Shown here: positions 36,299 through 44,890 of the stretch, one piece after another
Layout: the number at the start of each line of letters is the position of its first letter
How positions within the stretch are numbered: the first letter of the stretch is position 1
Assembly: GCF_042659445.1 (NCBI RefSeq)
Contig: NZ_JBHSSR010000001.1
Reading direction: 5' to 3' (one strand)
Length of the DNA stretch: 64,000 nt
Source of the DNA: Macrococcoides epidermidis
GTDB taxonomy: Bacteria; Bacillota; Bacilli; Staphylococcales; Staphylococcaceae
Notes under the pieces: model-generated
Databases searched by the model: none
The model's input: the letters and a program-made list of their open reading frames with translations, nothing else
What the model was told of the DNA's origin: nothing
Translations under genes and position numbers: made by a program

Positions 36299-36718
36299 AT
36301 GAAGATTTCAACTAAAGGTAGATACGGTTTAACTTTGATGATATCCCTTGCTAAACGATATCAGACGAAACCTGTATCATTAAAAATTATCGCAGAAGAA
36401 AATAATCTCAGTGATCTGTATTTAGAACAACTTGTAGGACCGTTAAGAAATGCTGGTCTCATTAAAAGCGTAAGAGGTGCAAAAGGTGGTTACATGTTAA
36501 TGAAAGCCCCTAAAGAAGTGACAGCAGCAGATATTATCCGATTACTTGAAGGCCCAATTACACCAGTAGAAGGCATTGAAGATGAACCACCAGCTCAAAA
36601 GCAATTGTGGATTGATATTCGCGATGCTGTAAAAAAAGTACTGGATGAAACGACTTTGGAAGATTTAATGAACTATAAAGAAGAGGATATTATCGAAGGT
36701 TACATGTTCTACATATAG
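36299..36718 (+). CDS. cymR: Rrf2-family regulator CymR
   Basis: 139 aa. The winged helix (KISTKGRYGLTLMI at the N-terminus, recognition region LSDLYLEQLVGPLRNAGL) matches CymR, the master repressor of cysteine and sulfur metabolism in Bacillus and Staphylococcus, which acts with CysK. No cysteine is present for an iron-sulfur cluster, in line with CymR and unlike IscR. ATG 36299 has AAAAGGGG upstream; an ATG at 36278 is rejected because it overlaps that SD. The cysteine desulfurase lies 3 kb downstream. Confidence 0.9.
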   Translation: MKISTKGRYGLTLMISLAKRYQTKPVSLKIIAEENNLSDLYLEQLVGPLRNAGLIKSVRGAKGGYMLMKAPKEVTAADIIRLLEGPITPVEGIEDEPPAQKQLWIDIRDAVKKVLDETTLEDLMNYKEEDIIEGYMFYI

Positions 36719-36726
36719 GGATAATC

Positions 36727-36764
36727 AAAAAAATAGTTATCGCAGATGCGATAACTATTTTTCT
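36727..36764. terminator. Bidirectional terminator between cymR and the oxidoreductase gene
   Basis: A perfect inverted repeat of about 16 bp (AATAGTTATCGCA / TGCGATAACTATT core) with A- and T-runs on its outer sides. It overlaps the 3' end of the minus-strand gene. Confidence 0.88.
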
Positions 36765-37756
36765 TCTGTAATTTCTTTTAACCATCTGAAACTTTGATGT
36801 TGTTTTTCAAGATCATAGATATAACTAACCACAATAAATTCATCGACATTGAATTCATTTTGAAAAGCTTGTAATTTTTGTTTTACAGTTTCTTTAGAAC
36901 CTACAAAACCAGTTTGAGTACGAGACAATGCCATTTGTTTTTCTTGTGGACTCCAAATCGCATCCATATCTTCTACTGGTGGTTGAAGCGGTTGTCTTGC
37001 ATTTCGGATTACACTTAAGAAAAATTGATGCGTGGAAGTCGCCAGATAATCAGCTTCTTCATCAGTTTCACCGATAATCACATTCGTACCGACCATAACA
37101 TAAGGTTTGTCCAGATATTCAGACTTCTGGAAAAGATTGCGATAAATTGCGATCGCTTCTTTCATCTGTTCCGGTGCAAAGTGTCCGGCAAACGCATAAG
37201 GTAAACCGAGACGTGCTGCAAGATGTGCTGAATCAGTTGAAGAACCAAGTACAAATATCGGTACATTTGTGTCAGCACCAGGATAAGCTTTTACAAATCC
37301 TTGTTTTTCTTCAGGTCCAAAATACTTTAACAATTCCTGAATTTCTTCAGGAAAAGTATATACACTATCATGACGGTCGCGACGTAGAGCACTCGCAGTC
37401 ATCATATCCGTACCAGGTGCACGACCTAATCCAAGATTCAATCGATCAGGATAAATTGTTGCCATCGTACCAAATTGTTCTGCTACAACGAGTGGTGCAT
37501 GGTTAGGTAACATGATTCCACCTGAACCAACCTGTATTGATTTTGTATGTTGAAGGACATGATTAATTAGTACTACTGTTGCTGAACTCACAAGGCTCGG
37601 TGTATTATGGTGCTCAGCAATCCAGTAGCGGTTATAACCTAGTTCTTCAGCCAGTTGAGCCAGTGATACCACCTGATCGATTGCATCCTTGTTCGTATCT
37701 CCTTTTCGTACTGGCGCTAAATTCAAAATAGAAATAGGAATATTAAGATTAGACAT
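36755..37756 (-). CDS. LLM class flavin-dependent oxidoreductase
   Basis: 333 aa of the bacterial luciferase-like monooxygenase fold. RYWIAEHHNTPS (about residues 40-51), GSGGIMLPNHAPL (about 77-89), NLGLGRAPGTD (about 106-116) and FVLGSSTDSA are typical of the group often annotated as YvbT/alkanal-monooxygenase-like. It probably uses FMNH2; the substrate is unknown. SD AAAAGGAG precedes the ATG. The upstream region holds a palindrome and then a repeat block. Confidence 0.88.
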   Translation of the reverse strand: MSNLNIPISILNLAPVRKGDTNKDAIDQVVSLAQLAEELGYNRYWIAEHHNTPSLVSSATVVLINHVLQHTKSIQVGSGGIMLPNHAPLVVAEQFGTMATIYPDRLNLGLGRAPGTDMMTASALRRDRHDSVYTFPEEIQELLKYFGPEEKQGFVKAYPGADTNVPIFVLGSSTDSAHLAARLGLPYAFAGHFAPEQMKEAIAIYRNLFQKSEYLDKPYVMVGTNVIIGETDEEADYLATSTHQFFLSVIRNARQPLQPPVEDMDAIWSPQEKQMALSRTQTGFVGSKETVKQKLQAFQNEFNVDEFIVVSYIYDLEKQHQSFRWLKEITEEK

Positions 37757-37779
37757 ATAATTAACTCCTTTTAATTTAG

Positions 37780-37807
37780 TACCGATAGTTTAGCACTTAG
37801 ATCGGTA
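37780..37807 (-). promoter_or_regulatory. Palindromic operator candidate upstream of the oxidoreductase gene
   Basis: TACCGAT (37780-37786) and ATCGGTA (37801-37807) form a perfect inverted repeat with 14 bp between, two helical turns centre to centre. It lies 23-51 bp before the minus-strand start codon. The cognate regulator is unknown. Confidence 0.45.
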
Positions 37808-37885
37808 ATTATGATAATTATATGCTTGTGGGAGTTATACCTGTATATTGAACGAATAATTGATATAATACTCTAACTATAATAT

Positions 37886-38135
37886 GTTCGAGTTAGAGCA
37901 AACGACCAACTGAGAGATATAAATCAAAAATAGTGCGCTAACGTCAGAGTAAACGAATAACTGAGTGAAAAAAATCCAAATAATACGCTAACGTCAGAGT
38001 AAACGAATAACTGAGTGAAAAAAATCAAAATAATACGCTAACGTCAGAGTAAACGAATAACCGAGTGAAAAAAATGAAAATAGTGCGCTACCGTCAGAGT
38101 AAACGAATAACCGAATGAATAAACGGTAAGATGCA
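37886..38135. repeat. Five tandem copies of a 50-bp repeat
   Basis: The landmark CGCTA recurs at 37936, 37986, 38036 and 38086, exactly 50 bp apart, each followed by ACGTCAGAGTAAACGAATAA or a close variant. A degenerate copy (37886-37935) precedes and a decayed copy ends near 38135. The central copies differ at only a few bases. There are no unique spacers, so it is not a CRISPR. The rest of the 418-bp gap (37757-38174) holds the palindrome above and AT-rich sequence, with no supported gene. Confidence 0.88.
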
Positions 38136-38174
38136 CTAATACAAGTTGGAAATTGCACTAATATATTTAATTTT

Positions 38175-39056
38175 TTAAAAATATGAATCATTAAGTCGAT
38201 ATTTTAATTTTTTAATATAAATAATAGAATTTTGTTGCTTCCATTTCGTAAAATACTTCTCTAAAGTTCTTTTGTTAATAACTTCACCTATGAATTTATG
38301 AAACTTTATATTATCAAAAGCATTATCTCCCTTCACCAGACAATAATACTGTAAATTTTTGAATACTATGTCTGCTAAATGATATGATTCTCCACAACTG
38401 CGACAAATATATTTTTTTCGACTGCGTTCTCCGAGTAGACTGAAACATTTAGGACAATTCAAACCTTTCTTCAAAGTATCTAATTTCTCAGGATAGTGTT
38501 TCAGGAAAGGGTTATATCGCGAACGTAGTTCGAAAATATCGGCAGCAGTATACATTGATACGCGATGTCGCGATAATTTTTGAAGACATTCCTCCAATCG
38601 ATTCAATTGAATAATCGGTAACTTTTTCTCCAAACCATATATATAGGCATTTTCATTACACCATATTATATAGCCATAAATTTTTAATTGCATGCCATGA
38701 TAATAGAGTAACTTTTTCAAATGCTGATTTACGGTATTATTCAAACTCGTCAAAGGATTCTTTATTTGTAAATCATCTAAATACCATTCACCATTCTTGA
38801 TGTAAACGTCGGTACTATAATATTTAGCATCAAAAATAATCAAATGATTACCCGATATAATCAGATGGTCTATTTGAAAATAACTGCCATCAACTTCAAA
38901 TAAAATATCATGAATTGCGTCGATTTCTTCAAATTGTGCTATGATTCCTCGAACGTTTTGTTCTCCATCATTACCTAATCGTAACTTTTCTAGTTTTTTT
39001 GATTGGTCAAAGTCAACATCACGGCTATTTAGAATTTCTAATATGATTCGTTCCAA
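38175..39056 (-). CDS. NERD-domain protein with C-terminal zinc ribbon
   Basis: 293 aa. The nuclease-related NERD domain (about residues 25-130) shows the key blocks GNDGEQNV, QIDHLIISGNHLIIFDAK (Asp, then Asp-x-Lys), fitting the restriction-endonuclease-like fold. A zinc ribbon follows (CPKC near 197 and CRSC near 213). These proteins are presumed DNA-acting but few have been studied. AGGAGGAG precedes the ATG. It stands alone on the minus strand beside the repeat block, so it may be an accessory gene. Confidence 0.82.
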   Translation of the reverse strand: MERIILEILNSRDVDFDQSKKLEKLRLGNDGEQNVRGIIAQFEEIDAIHDILFEVDGSYFQIDHLIISGNHLIIFDAKYYSTDVYIKNGEWYLDDLQIKNPLTSLNNTVNQHLKKLLYYHGMQLKIYGYIIWCNENAYIYGLEKKLPIIQLNRLEECLQKLSRHRVSMYTAADIFELRSRYNPFLKHYPEKLDTLKKGLNCPKCFSLLGERSRKKYICRSCGESYHLADIVFKNLQYYCLVKGDNAFDNIKFHKFIGEVINKRTLEKYFTKWKQQNSIIYIKKLKYRLNDSYF

Positions 39057-39214
39057 ATGAAATCTCCTCCTATTTATATATAGTAGAAAATCGTTAAAGT
39101 ATTTTTCAAAATGAGAATCTTTACAATTTTTACAATTAAGTTAATTAGATAGTTTTTTTTCTTAAAGGGTGTTAAGATAAGTTATTGAAAAATTTGAAAG
39201 GATGTTCATAAATC

Positions 39215-40354
39215 ATGAAGGTATATGCAGACTATGCAGCAACTACTAATGTTGCGCCGGAAGTTGTATCTGAAATAAATGAAGTATTAACTGATCACTT
39301 TGGTAATGCTTCGTCAATACATCATATCGGACGTGATGGTCGTAGAATTTTAGATCAGTCACGCATGAAAATTGCAAAAATATTGAACGCATCACCAAGA
39401 GAAATTGTCTTTACTAGTGGTGCCACTGAATCGAATAATCTGGCGATTAAAGGTATTGCATACCAGAATCAGCATAAGGGTAAACATTTGATTACCTCTT
39501 CTATTGAGCATCACTCTGTATTACACGTCTTTGAGCAACTTGAAAAAGAAGGGTATGAAGTCACATATTTACCTGTGGATGCACAAGGCTTTGTAGCAGT
39601 TGATAAATTGAAAGATGCACTTCGTGAAGATACGATATTAGTTTCTATTATGTTTGGAAACAACGAAGTCGGTACTGTTCAATCAGTTGACGAAATGGCT
39701 GAACTATTAAAAGAGCATCAGGCAATATTTCATACTGATGGCGTTCAGACGATTGGTCATATGCCGATCGATTTAAAGTCACTAAACGTAGATTTATTTA
39801 CCCTCACTGCACATAAGTTCTATGGCCCAAAAGGTGTGGGATTACTATATGTGAAAGATAAGACGCCATTACAATTTCAGCAGCTTGGAGGCGCACAGGA
39901 GACTAAACGTCGAGCGGGTACAGAAAATATCGCATATATTAGTGGTATGGCAAAAGCATTAGAAATGGCTACAGATAATATTGAACAATCAAGTTTAAAA
40001 TTGATACAATTGAAACAACATTTTATTAACGCGCTTCAGTCTTACGATATTCCATTTGAATTGAATGGTGATATAAATGCATCATTACCTCACATCACTA
40101 ATCTATATTTTCCATTCAGCGATGTTGAGAAAATGCTTACAATCCTTGATATGAATGGCGTGTATGTATCAAGTGGTTCTGCATGTACTGCTGGTAGTAT
40201 AGAACCGAGTCATGTACTTACTGCAATGTTTGGTGAACATCCACGTACAAAACAGTCGATACGTTTTAGTTTTTCACATCAAATGACAGAAGAAGATATT
40301 GATTATATTGCATTACAAATTAAAAAAATTTATGAAATGAATAGAAATGAGTAG
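39215..40354 (+). CDS. yrvO: Cysteine desulfurase (tRNA thiolation type)
   Basis: 379 aa PLP enzyme that moves sulfur from cysteine onto itself as a persulfide. The PLP lysine lies in TLTAHKFYGPKG (about residues 196-207) and the catalytic cysteine in SSGSACTAGS (about 320-329). Because mnmA follows after six bases, it most likely feeds sulfur to MnmA, as YrvO does in B. subtilis, instead of general iron-sulfur assembly. SD AAAGGATG. Confidence 0.93.
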   Translation: MKVYADYAATTNVAPEVVSEINEVLTDHFGNASSIHHIGRDGRRILDQSRMKIAKILNASPREIVFTSGATESNNLAIKGIAYQNQHKGKHLITSSIEHHSVLHVFEQLEKEGYEVTYLPVDAQGFVAVDKLKDALREDTILVSIMFGNNEVGTVQSVDEMAELLKEHQAIFHTDGVQTIGHMPIDLKSLNVDLFTLTAHKFYGPKGVGLLYVKDKTPLQFQQLGGAQETKRRAGTENIAYISGMAKALEMATDNIEQSSLKLIQLKQHFINALQSYDIPFELNGDINASLPHITNLYFPFSDVEKMLTILDMNGVYVSSGSACTAGSIEPSHVLTAMFGEHPRTKQSIRFSFSHQMTEEDIDYIALQIKKIYEMNRNE

Positions 40355-40360
40355 ATAAGA

Positions 40361-41479
40361 ATGACAAATGAAAAAACTAAAGTAGTAGTTGGAATGAGTG
40401 GTGGCGTTGATAGCTCAGTAACTGCATTATTACTAAAAGAACAAGGCTATGACGTTATCGGTATCTTTATGAAAAACTGGGATGATACTGATGAATTTGG
40501 TGTATGTACTGCAACAGAGGATTATGAAGATGTTATCCGTGTTTGTAATCAAATCGGCATCCCTTATTATGCAGTAAATTTCGAAAAAGAATACTGGGAT
40601 AAAGTTTTTACATACTTTCTTGATGAATATAAAAAAGGCAGAACGCCAAATCCGGATGTAATGTGTAATAAAGAGATTAAGTTTAAGGCATTTCTAGATC
40701 ATGCATTAGCGTTAGGTGCGGATTTTGTCGCTACAGGGCATTATGCTCAAATTCGTCGTAATGATGACGGTACCGTTGAAATGTTACGTGGTGTTGATAA
40801 TAACAAGGACCAAACATATTTCTTAAACCAGTTATCACAAGATCAGTTACAACATGTCATGTTTCCTTTAGGGCATCTGCAAAAACCAGAAGTACGTGAA
40901 ATCGCTATAAACAATGACTTAGCAACTGCTAAAAAGAAAGATTCTACAGGTATCTGTTTTATTGGAGAACGTAACTTCAAAACGTTTTTAAGCGGTTATC
41001 TTCCTGCACAAAACGGTAAAATGATGACTTTAGATGGCATTGAAATGGGAGAACACTCAGGATTAATGTACTATACCATTGGACAACGTCATGGGTTAGG
41101 TATCGGTGGAGATGGCGATCCATGGTTTGTTGTCGGTAAAAATTTAAAAGACAATGTATTGTATGTTGAGCAAGGATTTGACCACGAAGCATTATACAGT
41201 GACTACTTGATTGCATCTGACGTCTCATTTATCAATGATATTGATTTGTCTAATGGATTTGAATGTACGGCTAAATTCAGATATCGTCAAAAGGATACAA
41301 AGGTTACTGTTGAACGTATCGATGACAATACGGTTAAAGTGATTTTTGCGGAACCCGTGAGAGCAATCACACCTGGTCAGGCAGTGGTATTCTATCAGGA
41401 CGAAGTTTGTCTAGGTGGTGCAACGATTGATGAAGTATTTAAAAATTCTGGTCAGTTAACATATGTGGTGACACAATAA
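40361..41479 (+). CDS. mnmA: tRNA-specific 2-thiouridylase MnmA
   Basis: 372 aa. It makes s2U34 in Lys, Glu and Gln tRNAs. The PP-loop GMSGGVDSSV (about residues 11-20), the first catalytic Cys in VMCNKEIKF and the second in STGICFIGERNF are intact. The upstream desulfurase supplies sulfur. A short terminator follows. Confidence 0.97.
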   Translation: MTNEKTKVVVGMSGGVDSSVTALLLKEQGYDVIGIFMKNWDDTDEFGVCTATEDYEDVIRVCNQIGIPYYAVNFEKEYWDKVFTYFLDEYKKGRTPNPDVMCNKEIKFKAFLDHALALGADFVATGHYAQIRRNDDGTVEMLRGVDNNKDQTYFLNQLSQDQLQHVMFPLGHLQKPEVREIAINNDLATAKKKDSTGICFIGERNFKTFLSGYLPAQNGKMMTLDGIEMGEHSGLMYYTIGQRHGLGIGGDGDPWFVVGKNLKDNVLYVEQGFDHEALYSDYLIASDVSFINDIDLSNGFECTAKFRYRQKDTKVTVERIDDNTVKVIFAEPVRAITPGQAVVFYQDEVCLGGATIDEVFKNSGQLTYVVTQ

Positions 41480-41485
41480 ATTTCA

Positions 41486-41515
41486 AAGGAGACAGCAATG
41501 TCTTCTTTTTTATTT
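41486..41515 (+). terminator. Intrinsic terminator after mnmA
   Basis: A 9-bp stem (AAGGAGACA 41486-41494 / TGTCTTCTT 41499-41507, one G-U pair) with a GCAA tetraloop and a T-run. A TATAAT at about 41521 may start the next transcript. Confidence 0.65.
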
Positions 41516-41557
41516 TTTGATATAATAATACAATGAATATAATAGAGGAGAACGCTA

Positions 41558-42217
41558 ATGAATGACGAACATTTAATGCAACTGATTGAAACGAAACAAT
41601 ATGAAGAAGCACTAAAAATACTTATAGAAGCAATTGATGAAGAACCTGAAGAAGTGACACATTATATTAATATGGGAACGATTCTTCTGGATTCAAATCA
41701 ATCGATTGAAGCAGAACGTTTCTTTCAAAAAGCTATTACTGTAGACCCGACACATGGTGGTGCATACTATGGTCTGGCTAATATATATTACAATGCGGAT
41801 CGATTTGAAGAAGCGGTGAAATTGTATCATAAAGCCATTGAAAATGGACTGGAAGATGGTGATACATACTATATGCTCGGTATGTCATTTGTTAATCTAA
41901 GTGATTTCGCGTCAGCATTACCATTCTTAATGCGTGCACATGAACTCAAACCGGATGACAATGAGATAACATTCCAATATGGTCTTGTGATGTGTCAGAT
42001 GAATATGTTTGAAGAAGCATCAAAGACTTTAGCGCGTGTATTAAGTGATAATCCAGATCATACAGACGCGATTTATAATAAGGCACTTGCAGATTATATG
42101 ATGACAGAAAATATAGACGCAGCGATTGTTGAATTTGAGCGTGTTATTGACATTAAGCCTGATCATCTGCTCGCTGGCCATGCACTGAAAACATTCAAAG
42201 CAATGAAGGAGGAATAA
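41558..42217 (+). CDS. Tetratricopeptide-repeat protein
   Basis: 219 aa with about five consecutive TPR units (for example HYINMGTILLDSNQSIEAE, AYYGLANIYYNADRFEEA, TYYMLGMSFVNLSDFASA) and no signal peptide. It is a cytosolic protein-protein interaction scaffold, equivalent in position to B. subtilis YrrB between mnmA and recD2. Partner unknown. AGAGGAG precedes the ATG; recD2 starts two bases after its stop. Confidence 0.9.
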   Translation: MNDEHLMQLIETKQYEEALKILIEAIDEEPEEVTHYINMGTILLDSNQSIEAERFFQKAITVDPTHGGAYYGLANIYYNADRFEEAVKLYHKAIENGLEDGDTYYMLGMSFVNLSDFASALPFLMRAHELKPDDNEITFQYGLVMCQMNMFEEASKTLARVLSDNPDHTDAIYNKALADYMMTENIDAAIVEFERVIDIKPDHLLAGHALKTFKAMKEE

Positions 42218-42219
42218 AC

Positions 42220-44640
42220 TTGGAGAACGCCACTTTATTTGATCAATCTTATGTTAAAGGCACTATTATCCGTATACTTTTTCAGAATAACGATAACTTT
42301 TATACGGTATTAAAAGCCGAGGTAATCGATACAAATGAAGATTTTGATGATGAAGTGACGGTTACAGGTTTCCTACCTCAAATTGCAGAGGGTGACACTT
42401 ATACATTTACCGGAAAGATTATGTTACACGCTAAGTATGGGAAACAATTACAGGCAGAGAAATTTGAGAAGGATTTACCACAGTCAAAAGACGGCATCAT
42501 TCATTATCTTTCTAGTGACCTATTTAAAGGTGTCGGCAAAAAAACAGCACGTACAATTGTTGAAATACTTGGCGAAGATGCATTGAATATTATTTTAGAT
42601 GATAAAAGCAGTCTGGATCAAATTCCGAAATTATCACAAGATAAAAAAGATTTAATTTACAATACAATCAATGAAAACCAAGCGATTGAGAAAGTAATGA
42701 TTCAATTAAATGATTGGGGCTTTGGACCACAGCTTGCAATGAAAATCTATCAGTTTTACAAAGACGATACGATAAGAGTAATAAATGAATCACCTTATCA
42801 ATTAGTGATGGATATCGAAGGTATAGGTTTTAACAAAGCTGATGAATTAGCCCGTCATATCGGTATAGATAACAATCATCCTGAACGATTAAAAGCAGCA
42901 TTAGTCTATGGTATGGAGCAGGCATCATTACAGAATGGTCATACTTACATTCCGGATCAGATTTTACTCGAGACAAGCTTCAATCTATTAACAAAGAATG
43001 GTTCTGATGTTAACCCCGATGCATTAGTAAATGCATTAACTGAACTTTGCGAAGAGAAAAAATTACTTGTCGAACATGAAAAAAATATTTATATACCTAG
43101 TTTATTTTATTCTGAAACAAAGACCGTTCAAGTATTACACAGATTAATGAATCATCAAAATCAACTTAAGCAATTTGAACAATCTGAAATAATGCTTGCT
43201 ATTGGGGAGATTGAACAGTTATTTGAAGTGTCATATGCAGAAAAACAGAAGGAAGCACTAATGCAGGCGATGCATAGTAAACTGATGATTTTATCTGGTG
43301 GTCCTGGTACTGGGAAAACAACAGTTGTAAGAGGTATTGTGACACTTTATGCAGAACTGCATGGATTAAGTCTTGACTATAATGATTATGATGGTCAGGA
43401 CTTTCCCGTTGTTGTCGCAGCACCAACAGGTCGTGCATCGAAACGACTTTATGAATCAACAGGATTGGAAGCAACAACGATTCATAGACTGATCGGTTGG
43501 ACCCGAGATAATAAGCCTGATGATATTCTGGAAAATGAAATTACTGCAAAGCTTATCATTATCGATGAGATGTCTATGGTTGACACGTGGTTAATGTTTC
43601 AATTGATGAAAGCAGTACCAAATGACGCTCAGATTATTTTTGTAGGTGATCAGGACCAGTTGCCATCCGTAGGTCCAGGACAAGTATTTAAAGATTTAAT
43701 AGAGTCTCAAATTATTCCTCAGATTGAACTGAATGAAGTTTATCGTCAGCAGGAAGGCTCTTCTATCGTAGAACTGGCACATCAGATTAAACGAAATGAA
43801 CCATTCGATATCACAAAACGATACAGTGATAGAAGTTTTATTCCATGTCAAACGGATCAAATTCCAGAAGTTATCGAGAAAATCGTAACATCAGCTGTTA
43901 ATAAAGGTTACGATATGCGGGATATTCAGGTGCTCGCACCAATATATCGAGGTAATGCAGGGATTCGTGCATTGAATAAAGTTTTACAGAAAATTTTAAA
44001 TCCACCAGAAGAAAAAAAGCGCGAAATGGAATTTGGTGATATTGTCTTTAGAAATCACGATAAAGTTTTACAGCTTGTTAACCGACCTGAAGATAGTGTA
44101 TTCAACGGAGACATCGGAGAAATCGTAGGTATCTTTAAAGCAGCAGAAAATGCACTGAATAAGGATGTTGTCATTGTAGATTATGATGGGAATGAAGTAA
44201 CGTATACAAAAGCTGATTTAATTGAAATTACCCATGCATATTGTTGTTCTATTCATAAAGCGCAAGGATCAGAATTTCCGATTGTCATTATGCCTGTTGT
44301 CAATCAGTACTATAGAATGCTGCAGAAAAATATATTATATACAGGATTAACACGTGCGAAACAGTCACTTATCTTTTGCGGTGATGTTAATGCCTTCAAT
44401 GATGGTATAAAAAGATTAGGCAATGCCAGATTCACTTCTTTTTATCAATTTTTAATGGATTATTTTAGCACAGATGATCAAAAAGACATTGTAAAAAGCG
44501 ACATCGATACTGATGAAAATAATGAAAATGAAGTATTTAAAAAATTACCATTTCAGGTTGGTGAAATGACCGAAGAGAATATGCATCTAGTTTCACCGAT
44601 GATTAATATGGGAGATATATCTCCATATGATTATGTTTAA
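42220..44640 (+). CDS. recD2: RecD2-type DNA helicase
   Basis: 806 aa SF1B 5'-3' helicase. Unlike RecD of RecBCD, it has an N-terminal OB and helix-hairpin-helix region (about residues 1-230) and acts alone. Walker A GGPGTGKTT (about 361-369), IIDEMSMVD, and the C-terminal UvrD-like block AYCCSIHKAQGSEFP are present. In Bacillus it protects replication forks and affects mutation rate. TTG start at 42220 with AAGGAGG upstream. Confidence 0.95.
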   Translation: MENATLFDQSYVKGTIIRILFQNNDNFYTVLKAEVIDTNEDFDDEVTVTGFLPQIAEGDTYTFTGKIMLHAKYGKQLQAEKFEKDLPQSKDGIIHYLSSDLFKGVGKKTARTIVEILGEDALNIILDDKSSLDQIPKLSQDKKDLIYNTINENQAIEKVMIQLNDWGFGPQLAMKIYQFYKDDTIRVINESPYQLVMDIEGIGFNKADELARHIGIDNNHPERLKAALVYGMEQASLQNGHTYIPDQILLETSFNLLTKNGSDVNPDALVNALTELCEEKKLLVEHEKNIYIPSLFYSETKTVQVLHRLMNHQNQLKQFEQSEIMLAIGEIEQLFEVSYAEKQKEALMQAMHSKLMILSGGPGTGKTTVVRGIVTLYAELHGLSLDYNDYDGQDFPVVVAAPTGRASKRLYESTGLEATTIHRLIGWTRDNKPDDILENEITAKLIIIDEMSMVDTWLMFQLMKAVPNDAQIIFVGDQDQLPSVGPGQVFKDLIESQIIPQIELNEVYRQQEGSSIVELAHQIKRNEPFDITKRYSDRSFIPCQTDQIPEVIEKIVTSAVNKGYDMRDIQVLAPIYRGNAGIRALNKVLQKILNPPEEKKREMEFGDIVFRNHDKVLQLVNRPEDSVFNGDIGEIVGIFKAAENALNKDVVIVDYDGNEVTYTKADLIEITHAYCCSIHKAQGSEFPIVIMPVVNQYYRMLQKNILYTGLTRAKQSLIFCGDVNAFNDGIKRLGNARFTSFYQFLMDYFSTDDQKDIVKSDIDTDENNENEVFKKLPFQVGEMTEENMHLVSPMINMGDISPYDYV

Positions 44641-44641
44641 G

Positions 44642-44671
44642 TTGACGATAAGCATATGATTCAATTATAAT
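44642..44671 (+). promoter_or_regulatory. Promoter of alaS
   Basis: TTGACG (44642-44647), an 18-bp spacer and a perfect TATAAT (44666-44671), just before T-box stem I. Confidence 0.7.
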
Positions 44672-44679
44672 TTAACTAA

Positions 44680-44874
44680 TTCAAATTTAAAGCTGAGTAG
44701 GTAATCCCTCAAGACTTAGAGACATATCGGTTGGTGAAAGATATGCTTGATATTACTGAAGCTACTTTATCTTATAATTTCGAATATTAATCGAGTGATG
44801 ACTTTGTCATAACTAGGGTGGTACCGCGAACACGTTCGTCCCTTTTTTAGGGATAACGTGTATTTTTTTATTTT
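44680..44874 (+). promoter_or_regulatory. T-box riboswitch leader of alaS
   Basis: Stem I is classical: AAAG/CTTT base, a specifier loop with AGTA on the 5' strand and GAAGCT on the 3' strand (specifier GCT, Ala, 44761-44763), a GTAAT/ATTAC helix and a distal hairpin with AGAGA (44718-44722) and GGTTGGTG. The T-box core AGGGTGGTACCGCGA is at 44814-44828; UGGU pairs with ACCA of tRNA-Ala. The terminator (CACGTT...CGTCCCT / AGGGATAACGTG) ends in a T-run. Confidence 0.92.
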
Positions 44875-44890
44875 AAAGGAGAAGATAATA

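Noticed and set aside
37147..37506. 119-codon plus-strand frame inside the oxidoreductase gene
   Set aside because: Antisense to a well-conserved LLM-family protein; composition (Gln/Leu-rich) is typical of shadows.
37886..38135. CRISPR array
   Set aside because: The whole 50-bp unit repeats; there are no unique spacers and no cas genes nearby.
37994..38191. Minus-strand 65-codon frame across the repeat block
   Set aside because: It runs through 50-bp repeats that change frame at each copy, has no SD and overlaps the NERD gene end; it is a by-product of the repeats.
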